Below the pieces are notes generated by a model that saw only the letters and a list, made by a program, of their open reading frames with translations, searched no databases and was not told the origin of the DNA. Position numbers and translations under genes: made by a program. Shown piece by piece: positions 1-4,938 of a stretch of DNA of 5,808 bases; positions within the stretch are counted from its first letter, which is position 1; every line of letters starts with the position of its first letter. This DNA comes from Verrucomicrobiota bacterium (lineage in GTDB: Bacteria > Verrucomicrobiota > Verrucomicrobiia > Chthoniobacterales > UBA10450): contig QHRI01000005.1 in assembly GCA_003221375.1 (NCBI GenBank), forward strand, positions 1 through 5,808. The letters run 5' to 3'.

Positions 1-63
1 CAGGGCCAACTTGTCTTCCCGAACATTCCAAATCGGCGCGGGTTCTGGGAAAAAATCGAGTAG
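1..63 (+). CDS. C-terminal end of an upstream gene, product not recognised (partial)
   Basis: Frame 1 is open from the window edge to a TAG at 61-63 and encodes about 20 residues ending in FPNIPNRRGFWEKIE. The mix of aromatic, charged and Asn/Pro residues looks like a genuine protein tail. The other two forward frames are also open over this stretch, but their translations are rich in Arg, Ala and Ser and look like shadow translation. About 100 bases separate this stop from the dodecin start, which fits a gene end followed by an independent transcription unit. No family can be assigned from so short a piece, and it may not be a gene at all. Confidence 0.4.
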   Translation, partial: QGQLVFPNIPNRRGFWEKIE

Positions 64-72
64 AGGTTTGTT

Positions 73-101
73 TTGGCAGACGAAGGCGGCGGCAGTACAT
101 C
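73..101 (+). promoter_or_regulatory. Weak candidate promoter for the dodecin gene
   Basis: TTGGCA at 73-78 resembles a sigma-70 -35 box. Seventeen bases later TACATC (96-101) is a poor -10 match. Downstream, CGCAGG (115-120) and CCTGCG (131-136) could form a 6-bp stem with a 10-base loop in the 5' leader. The assignment rests only on hexamer similarity and position. Confidence 0.2.
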
Positions 102-164
102 GCGATGAGAAACGCGCAGGTTGCGCGCCGCCTGCGATAAATAGGTGAAGGAGAATAAATCACC

Positions 165-374
165 ATGGCCAAAGTCGTTAAAGTTATCGAATTGATGTCG
201 CAATCGCCAAAGAGCTGGGAGGATGCCGCGCAAGGTGCGGTAGAGGAAGCCAACAAGACCCTGCGGAACATTCGCTCGATCTACGTCAAGGAATTCACCG
301 CCGAAGTGGACGAGGGCAAAATCACAAACTATCGGGTCAACGCAAAAGTCACTTTTGATCTCGAGCGTGGATGA
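165..374 (+). CDS. Dodecin family protein
   Basis: This 69-residue protein has the length and pattern of dodecins, small beta-alpha-beta-beta proteins that assemble into hollow dodecamers, many of which bind flavins. The order is visible: a first strand (KVVKVIELM), the SPKSWEDAAQGAVEEANKT helix region (about 14-32), then two strands with the VDEGKITNYRVNAKVTF signature (about 48-64). Its only Trp is residue 18, in the SW motif. The position where flavin-stacking dodecins carry a Trp, just after the helix, reads RSIYV. It may therefore belong to the dodecin branch that binds flavin weakly or binds another ligand, and the flavin role is inference. AAGGAG at 148-153 lies 11 bases before the ATG and supports this start. 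The gene is convergent with lysS, with only 29 bases between the stop codons. Confidence 0.9.
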   Translation: MAKVVKVIELMSQSPKSWEDAAQGAVEEANKTLRNIRSIYVKEFTAEVDEGKITNYRVNAKVTFDLERG

Positions 375-385
375 TGACGACTGGC

Positions 386-400
386 TGCGAGTAACTCGCG
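386..400. terminator. Hairpin between convergent dodecin and lysS, possible bidirectional terminator
   Basis: GCGAG (387-391) and CTCGC (395-399) form a perfect 5-bp stem around a TAA loop, extendable by a T-G wobble pair (386/400). It fills the 29-base gap between the two convergent stop codons, which is where a shared terminator is expected. There is no clear T-run on either strand, so it is not a textbook intrinsic terminator. Confidence 0.35.
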
Positions 401-403
401 CCC

Positions 404-1858
404 CTACTTCTTCGGTCTTAGCAGCGGGAAAAGGATCACGTCGCGGATCGACTCTGCGCCGGTGAGCAGCATCGCGAGCCGATCGATTCCAATGCCGATC
501 CCACCGGCGGGCGGCATGCCATGCTCAAGTGCCAGAAGAAATTCTTCGTCGATCTTTTGCCTCTCTTCGCCGGCTTGTTCAATCAGACGCTGGCGCTGCA
601 GCAAGGGGTCGTTTAACTCGCTGTAACCTGGCGCGATCTCGGCGCCATTGATAATCAACTCGAAAACGTCAACGAGCGAGTTGTCGGCTCTGTTCTGTTT
701 TGCGAGCGGCACCAGCTCTTTCGGGCAATGGGTAACAAACAACGGGTCAATCGTCTTCTCCTCTACGAGCTTTTCAAACAGATGGTGGGTCACTTCGAAA
801 TCAGCCAGTTGCGGAAGGATCTCCAACTTGAATTCTTTGGTGACGCGGTCGCGCCGCTGCACGGGCGATAACTCAAACCAATCTTTCCCAGCCGCTTCCC
901 GCACCACATCGTGGTAACGAGCCCGGCGCCAGGGCCGTTTCAAATTGATCGCGCGGACAATTTTTTCCTCAGCGTCCCGATGCTCGATCGTTAGTGAACC
1001 GCAGATTTTCTCTGCCAGATGACAAATCAGTTCTTCAGTGAGATTGGCCATCTTTTCAAAATCGGCATACGCCCAATAGGCCTCGAGCATCGTGAATTCC
1101 GGATTATGTTTCCTGGAGATGCCTTCGTTGCGAAAGTTGCGATTGATTTCGAAAACTTTGTAGAACCCACCCACGAGCAAACGTTTGAGATAAAGCTCCA
1201 GCGCAATGCGCATATAGAGATCGATGCCGAGCGCCTTGTGATGCGTTTTGAACGGTTCGGCCGCAGCGCCGCCGGGGATAGTTTGCAAAATCGGCGTCTC
1301 TACTTCCAGAAAGCCGCGGTCCTCAAAAAAACGCCTCGTTTCTCTGACCATCGCAATGCGTTTTTCGAAAACTTCCCGCGACCGTTCGTTCGTAAGAAGG
1401 TCGAGATAACGTTGCCGATACCGGGCTTCGATGTCCTGTAAGCCGTGCCATTTCTCGGGAAGCGGCCGCAACGCTTTGGCCAGCAACTGAAATTTGTGCA
1501 CCTTCAAAGTTGGTTCGCCGCTTTTGGTGACAAAACAGGTTCCCTCGACGCCGATGAAATCGCCAAGATCGAGCAACCGAAAAAGATCGATCAATTCCGC
1601 CCCGACCTCTTTCGCGTGAAGGTAGATTTGAATGCGGCCCGTGGCGTCGCGCAGATCGAGGAAGTGACTTTTGCCCATGTCGCGGTGCGCAGTGATGCGG
1701 CCGGCTGCGCGAAGGGTCTCGCCTTCCTTAAACTTTTCACGTAACTCCGCAATCGATCCGGTCACCTCAAAGCCACTCCCGAATGGCTCGACACCTTTGG
1801 CGCGAAGCGCGTCGAGTTTTTTCCGCCGCAGTGCGATTAATTCATTTTCTTCATCCAT
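404..1858 (-). CDS. lysS: Lysyl-tRNA synthetase, class II
   Basis: This cytoplasmic enzyme charges tRNA-Lys with lysine using ATP. From the ATG at 1858 it has 484 residues, normal for the family. The order is: an N-terminal helix with a LRRKKLDALRAKGVEPFG start, an OB-fold anticodon-binding domain (about 48-130, including GRITAHRDMGKSHFLDLRD), then the class II catalytic core. Motif 1 is at RGFLEVETPIL (about 181-191). Motif 2 is FEINRNFRNEG..HNPEFTM (about 236-257) with the ATP-contacting Arg and Glu. The lysine-pocket segment is EIAPGYSELNDP, and motif 3 is GGIGIGIDR (about 452-460). The frame stays open upstream to a TTG at 1897, adding 13 residues. Homologues typically start with M-x-E-x-N-E-L, so I chose 1858. 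Neither start has a good SD; AAGGA lies 12 bases before the TTG. It appears monocistronic. Confidence 0.97.
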   Translation of the reverse strand: MDEENELIALRRKKLDALRAKGVEPFGSGFEVTGSIAELREKFKEGETLRAAGRITAHRDMGKSHFLDLRDATGRIQIYLHAKEVGAELIDLFRLLDLGDFIGVEGTCFVTKSGEPTLKVHKFQLLAKALRPLPEKWHGLQDIEARYRQRYLDLLTNERSREVFEKRIAMVRETRRFFEDRGFLEVETPILQTIPGGAAAEPFKTHHKALGIDLYMRIALELYLKRLLVGGFYKVFEINRNFRNEGISRKHNPEFTMLEAYWAYADFEKMANLTEELICHLAEKICGSLTIEHRDAEEKIVRAINLKRPWRRARYHDVVREAAGKDWFELSPVQRRDRVTKEFKLEILPQLADFEVTHHLFEKLVEEKTIDPLFVTHCPKELVPLAKQNRADNSLVDVFELIINGAEIAPGYSELNDPLLQRQRLIEQAGEERQKIDEEFLLALEHGMPPAGGIGIGIDRLAMLLTGAESIRDVILFPLLRPKK

Positions 1859-1953
1859 TGAAGGGCGAATCTCAGCACTGTTTTGAAGAACGCGCAATCG
1901 GCTTCTGAGTCCTTGCTGTAGAAAAGAAAATGCGCTCCGGCTAGCATTGGGAC

Positions 1954-1959
1954 ATTATA
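1954..1959 (-). promoter_or_regulatory. Candidate -10 box for lysS
   Basis: The minus strand reads a perfect TATAAT here (the plus strand reads ATTATA), about 96 bases upstream of the lysS ATG. No good -35 hexamer lies at 16-18 bases spacing; TTGAGA lies too far upstream, at about 23 bases. It is the best -10-like sequence in the lysS upstream region, but it rests on this motif alone. Confidence 0.35.
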
Positions 1960-1992
1960 TTGTCGTAGGGTGACATGAACAGTCTCAATTAG

Positions 1993-2126
1993 GCGTTGAA
2001 GCGTTAAAACGATTAAACGTTAACGGTGGATCGGCTTGCCCCAAAGCCGATGATAGTAGGCCCCGAGCCACCGCGTTGGGTGCAACGCGTTCCACCTATT
2101 CCGCTTCAACGCTTTAACCCTTTAAC
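1993..2126. repeat. Composite palindromic intergenic repeat element
   Basis: The outer arms are inverted: GCGTTGAAGCG at 1993-2003 is the exact reverse complement of CGCTTCAACGC at 2102-2112. Both arms are extended by GTTAAA/TTTAAC runs. Inside lie a perfect palindrome CGTTAACG (2018-2025); an 8-bp stem ATCGGCTT/AAGCCGAT with a 6-base loop (2030-2051); GGTGG (2025-2029) matched by CCACC at 2068-2072 and 2092-2096; and a 7-bp stem CGCGTTG/CAACGCG around GGTG (2072-2089). The layout resembles REP/BIME or MITE-like elements. It carries no coding capacity and fills most of the gap between two divergent genes. A related unit occurs at 2716-2730. Confidence 0.7.
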
Positions 2127-2132
2127 GAATAT

Positions 2133-2146
2133 ATTGGTTTGCCAAT
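2133..2146. other. Small perfect inverted repeat upstream of the ACT-domain gene
   Basis: ATTGG (2133-2137) and CCAAT (2142-2146) form a 5-bp inverted repeat around TTTG. It lies just outside the larger repeat element and about 85 bases before the ACT gene ATG. It overlaps TATATT (2130-2135), the only -10-like sequence nearby. It could be an operator half-site pair or chance. Confidence 0.25.
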
Positions 2147-2230
2147 GAAAGACTGGAAATGAGATAGTTTGCGTGGTGCGCCTTGCGATGTTCCAGCAGG
2201 GTGTGTCATCCGCCACTGAAAGCTACCGAA

Positions 2231-2701
2231 ATGACTGCAGATTTACCGGAAATAACTTCGAAAATGGATGGGCCGTTGGTGAAACAGTTCTCTGTTTTTC
2301 TGCCGAACAAGGTCGGCGCGATGCTGGATGTCGTGAAACTGCTGAGCACTCAGAGCACTCACGCCGTGGCGCTCAGCGTATCCGAATCGACCGATTCAGC
2401 CATCGCCCGGATTATCGCGAGCGATCCGGCACGCGTGGAGAAATTGTTCCGCGAAAAAAACGTGCCATTCGGCGTTTGTGAAGTGGTGGTCGTAGAAATT
2501 CGAGAAGTAGCTTCACAACTGGTGAAATTGCTTGCCGCTTTGGTCATGGCGGAGGTGAATGTTCATTTCGCTTATCCCCTGCTCATCCGTCCCCGTGGTT
2601 TCGCCGCGATTGCCCTGCACGTGGACGATACAGAATGCGCGTCCTCGGTGCTGATGGGTGAAGGATTCAAGATGCTGAGCCAGGACGACATTTCACGCTA
2701 G
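2231..2701 (+). CDS. Tandem ACT-domain protein, probable amino-acid-sensing regulator
   Basis: From the ATG at 2231 the protein has 156 residues and two ACT-type beta-alpha-beta-beta-alpha-beta units. Unit one spans about 18-84 and opens with VKQFSVFLPNKVGAMLDVVKLL, the typical strand, Asn-Lys-x-Gly turn and helix. Unit two spans about 86-150 (VVVVEIREVASQLVKLLAALVMAEVNVHFAY). ACT domains usually bind small ligands, often amino acids, at the domain interface. No catalytic domain is attached, so a stand-alone sensing or regulatory role is inferred and the ligand is unknown. Unit two lacks the usual Gly of the ligand turn, reading REVASQ instead of the D-x-x-G type. The open frame begins at a TTG at 2183, but that extension is not ACT-like. 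An ATG at 2264 is an alternative start, and no clear SD decides. Repeat elements lie on both sides, so it is probably its own transcription unit. Confidence 0.8.
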   Translation: MTADLPEITSKMDGPLVKQFSVFLPNKVGAMLDVVKLLSTQSTHAVALSVSESTDSAIARIIASDPARVEKLFREKNVPFGVCEVVVVEIREVASQLVKLLAALVMAEVNVHFAYPLLIRPRGFAAIALHVDDTECASSVLMGEGFKMLSQDDISR

Positions 2702-2715
2702 GAGCATTCGTGATT

Positions 2716-2775
2716 CGTTGAAGCGTTAAACGGTTACAATGGTTGTCCGGTTCGACGATTTAACGGCTGAGCCGT
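2716..2775. repeat. Second copy of the CGTTGAAGCGTTAAA intergenic repeat family, with terminal hairpin
   Basis: CGTTGAAGCGTTAAA at 2716-2730 is identical over 15 bases to 1994-2008. CGTTAAA (2724-2730) is inverted against TTTAACG (2759-2765), and CGTTGAA (2716-2722) has a near-inverted TTCGACG at 2751-2757. The element ends in a 5-bp stem ACGGC/GCCGT around TGA (2763-2775). It starts 14 bases after the ACT gene stop, so it could also serve as that gene's 3' end, although no T-run follows the hairpin. Confidence 0.6.
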
Positions 2776-2796
2776 CTAACGCGGCGGGGGCGCTAG

Positions 2797-2826
2797 TTGA
2801 CAGCTTGGCGAGGGCGCGCTTACAGA
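2797..2826 (+). promoter_or_regulatory. Candidate promoter of the TPR protein gene
   Basis: TTGACA at 2797-2802 is a perfect sigma-70 -35 consensus. Eighteen bases later TACAGA (2821-2826) is a weak -10. Transcription would begin near 2833, about 12 bases before the ATG at 2845. The TTG of this -35 box also opens the longest in-frame ORF, which is one reason to distrust that longer start. Confidence 0.35.
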
Positions 2827-2844
2827 AATGGGGTTTATTGCTGC

Positions 2845-3942
2845 ATGCGGACTCTTCTTTCACGGGCTACGCAAGTCGATCCAAGCTTTAACGTCGGGCT
2901 CGGCTTGGTTTTGATTCTGGCGGTCGCGGAAATCTTTGCGGTCACTTCCTATTATGTGAGTCGGATCCGGCCTGCCCGAACATCGGTGCAGGCAGTCGCG
3001 ACGACCGTCGCACGGCTCCCTGCTCCTGCCGCTTCCGCACCGGCGACAGCGCCGCCGGCGGCGAACGCGGCTCCATCACCTGAAGCGGTGCCCCAGACAC
3101 CTCCTCCGTCGCTTGTTGATCAACTTTTACGAGAAGGTGTCGAGCTTCGTGACCGTGGCGACACGACAAACGCGCTGGCCCGGTTTGAGGAAGCGTTGGA
3201 TAGCGAACCCAGCAACGTCGCAGCGCTCGAGGAAATCGCCAAGACGTACGATTCCATGCAGCTTTATGACAAGTCCAACGATGTATGGCGTAAACTACAT
3301 GACATGGGTCCCTCGGCCGGCGAGGCGTACGAGTTGGCTGATCAGCGCTTAAAGCTGGGAGTGTCAACCCCAGCGACAACAGATGCTGGCATGGCGAACG
3401 CGTCACTCGATGCCGCACCACACAAGGATGTTGGCGGCAATGCGGAAGGCTCTGTTATGGGCATCACGGAAGTCAAAGCTGCTGAGACAACCGATCCAGA
3501 CGCCGAGACCAACCTTGCGCTACGGATCGGAATAAAAAAACAACCAGGCACAACAGTCGATCATACTAAGGTAAAGATCTTGGTGGAATTTTATGACACG
3601 GTTGGTGACAAGGATGTGAAGCTCACCGATGCCGACGTGAATTACGAATGGCTAACGGCAAAGCACGATTGGACGGATACGAATCCAGAGGTGCTGTCGG
3701 TTACTTATCTCCGCCCGAAAACCGGGGTCGGGTCGCCCGAGTCAGCGCTTTCTGAGGCGGCGGCGACGGTTCGACCGGGGCAAAAAGGTAGAGCCAAGAG
3801 TTCCACGCCAGAGAGCGGAAAGCGAAAATATCTCGGATACAGGATCCGGATTTATTACGACGATAAATTGCAGGCCGTTCGGGCTGAACCTTCGCGGCTC
3901 TTACAGCTCTTTCCTGCGTCCGAGAACAGCTCGGCACAATGA
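2845..3942 (+). CDS. Membrane-anchored TPR-repeat protein with a conserved-looking C-terminal domain
   Basis: From the ATG at 2845 the protein has 365 residues. A short positively charged N-terminus is followed by one hydrophobic segment (about 17-38, VGLGLVLILAVAEIFAVTSYYV), predicting an N-in anchor with the bulk outside the cytoplasm. An Ala/Pro-rich linker (about 58-89) leads to two TPR-like helical hairpins (about 92-159, with the GDTTNALARFEEAL and P-x-N-x-x-AL signatures). After a variable linker, a C-terminal part (about 205-365) rich in alternating hydrophobic residues (ALRIGIKK, VKILVEFYDTV, YLGYRIRIYYDD) looks like a beta domain. I associate this layout with Verrucomicrobia, from memory. 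A role in assembling envelope proteins is only a guess. A TTG at 2797 would add 16 residues but overlaps a -35-like box. GGGG at 2830-2833 is the only SD-like purine run. Confidence 0.75.
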   Translation: MRTLLSRATQVDPSFNVGLGLVLILAVAEIFAVTSYYVSRIRPARTSVQAVATTVARLPAPAASAPATAPPAANAAPSPEAVPQTPPPSLVDQLLREGVELRDRGDTTNALARFEEALDSEPSNVAALEEIAKTYDSMQLYDKSNDVWRKLHDMGPSAGEAYELADQRLKLGVSTPATTDAGMANASLDAAPHKDVGGNAEGSVMGITEVKAAETTDPDAETNLALRIGIKKQPGTTVDHTKVKILVEFYDTVGDKDVKLTDADVNYEWLTAKHDWTDTNPEVLSVTYLRPKTGVGSPESALSEAAATVRPGQKGRAKSSTPESGKRKYLGYRIRIYYDDKLQAVRAEPSRLLQLFPASENSSAQ

Positions 3943-3975
3943 ACGCCAGGGCCCATCATCCCCCAATGTCGAAGC

Positions 3976-4131
3976 ACGAATGACGAATGACGAATTAATG
4001 ACGAAATTCTCATTGTCGGCCGGCTACGGCGCGCTAGGAGAATGACGAAAAGCCGGGCTAAGTTCAAAATGCTATTTCGGAATTCGTCATTAGGCATTCC
4101 TTCGTCATTCGTCATTCGGATTTCGTCATTT
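3976..4131. repeat. Inverted-repeat element built from TGACGAA/TTCGTCA units
   Basis: The unit TGACGAA occurs four times in the left half (3981, 3988, 3999, 4043). Its reverse complement TTCGTCA occurs four times in the right half (4083, 4101, 4108, 4122). CGAATGACGAATGACGAA at 3977-3994 is an exact 18-base inverted match to 4101-4118. TAATGACGAAATTC (3996-4009) pairs with 4080-4092 with one gap. A nested CCGGCT/AGCCGG stem (4020-4025/4051-4056) lies within. The whole could fold into a long imperfect hairpin. It encodes no protein and resembles non-autonomous palindromic elements. It lies between the TPR gene and the next gene and runs into the 5' end of the longest ORF of that gene. Confidence 0.75.
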
Positions 4132-4501
4132 GGCAGTGTGATCAGATGCGCCCTTACCGTCGCATGCGTTTTCGTCATCGCTGCGAAAGCCGAAGCACAA
4201 ATTCAGGTGGATGTAAAATTCAAGCGATTGCAGTACATCGCTTATGAACCGGTCGTAGCGACACTCAGCATCACGAATCTGGCCGGACGCGATATCGACC
4301 TTCACGATGCCGACGGTCAATCATGGCTTGGGTTTGAGATAACTGGAAACGAAGGTCAACCCATTGCACCGATCAATGCCGAAAACGCTCAGGCCCCCTT
4401 GAAGATCGGAGCCGGGCAGAGGGTTACGCAACAGGTTAATCTGACTCCGCTTTATCCGGTGCAGGACTTCGGCACTTATCATGTGCGCACGAATGTTTAT
4501 T

Positions 4502-4539
4502 TTGCCCGGCATCCCTGATGGCGTTGCCGCGCCGGGTAA
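4502..4539 (+). other. Hairpin spanning the frameshift site
   Basis: TTGCCCGGC (4502-4510) pairs with GCCGGGTAA (4531-4539) over 9 bp with one G-U pair. The 20-base loop contains the CCC-TGA where frame 1 ends and frame 2 takes over. Inside the loop, GGC (4520-4522) and GCC (4526-4528) could also pair. A slippery site inside the loop is not the usual arrangement for stimulated recoding. Such hairpins favour deletion or sequencing error. Confidence 0.5.
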
Positions 4540-4927
4540 CGCGCGCACCTACTCGCTTCTCACCAACCGCTTTCCAGATCATACTTCTTTGTACGTGCGC
4601 GTACAGGACAGGGATAGTGGAATTGTGTATGCGACTTATTCGTTAGGCCGGGCCATCGCTTTTGAAGAACCACAGGCAGAGATCGATCATACAAATCAAT
4701 TGCATGTTTTGCATTGCTCCGCTCCACGCGCCTGGGCGTATTCGCGCATCGGTTTGAATGGCGAACTGCTGGCGCATTCCTCTTTCATGGAAACCAAAAC
4801 CCGGCCGCGCCTCGTCCGCGCCACAAACGGCGACGTAGCCGTGCGCGGCGGCATTGTTGAATCGCCAGCGGCGGAACGTTCGCGGGGCACCGCGCCAAAG
4901 CTATCGGCTCGCCCGCCTGGACTGCCG

Positions 4928-4932
4928 AAGGA
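4928..4932 (+). promoter_or_regulatory. Ribosome binding site of the amidase gene
   Basis: AAGGA lies 6 bases before the ATG at 4939 and 9 bases before a second in-frame ATG at 4942. The spacing favours 4942, while overlap with the upstream TAA (TAATG) favours 4939. The site lies inside the 3' end of the preceding gene, consistent with translational coupling. Confidence 0.6.
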
Positions 4933-4938
4933 CGATTA

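Noticed and set aside
1019..1744. Long plus-strand open frames (140 and 99 codons) opposite lysS
   Set aside because: They lie wholly antisense to a clear full-length lysyl-tRNA synthetase, show no recognisable domain, and have no RBS support. They are shadows of the coding strand.
1859..1897. Thirteen-residue N-terminal extension of lysS from a TTG start
   Set aside because: The extension does not resemble LysRS N-termini and its SD (AAGGA) is 12 bases away; the ATG at 1858 gives a normal start.
2183..2230. TTG start adding 16 residues to the ACT-domain protein
   Set aside because: The extra residues (RCSSRVCHPPLK) do not fit an ACT strand and no SD precedes the TTG.
2942..3421. Minus-strand 159-codon ORF opposite the TPR gene
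   Set aside because: It is Arg/Pro/Ser-rich with no domain pattern and is antisense to a gene with clear membrane and TPR features.
3976..4131. Possible CRISPR-like array from repeated heptamers
   Set aside because: The units are 7 bases, tandem or inverted, with no regular unique spacers and no cas genes nearby.
4171..4177. A ninth TTCGTCA unit beyond the repeat element
   Set aside because: It falls in the signal-peptide codons (VFVIA), separated from the element by 42 bases; chance is adequate.
3855..4178. Minus-strand 107-codon ORF across the intergenic repeat
   Set aside because: Its central residues (MTNDEIRMTNDEG, LIRHSSFVLRH) are direct translations of the TGACGAA repeat, so it is a repeat-derived artefact.
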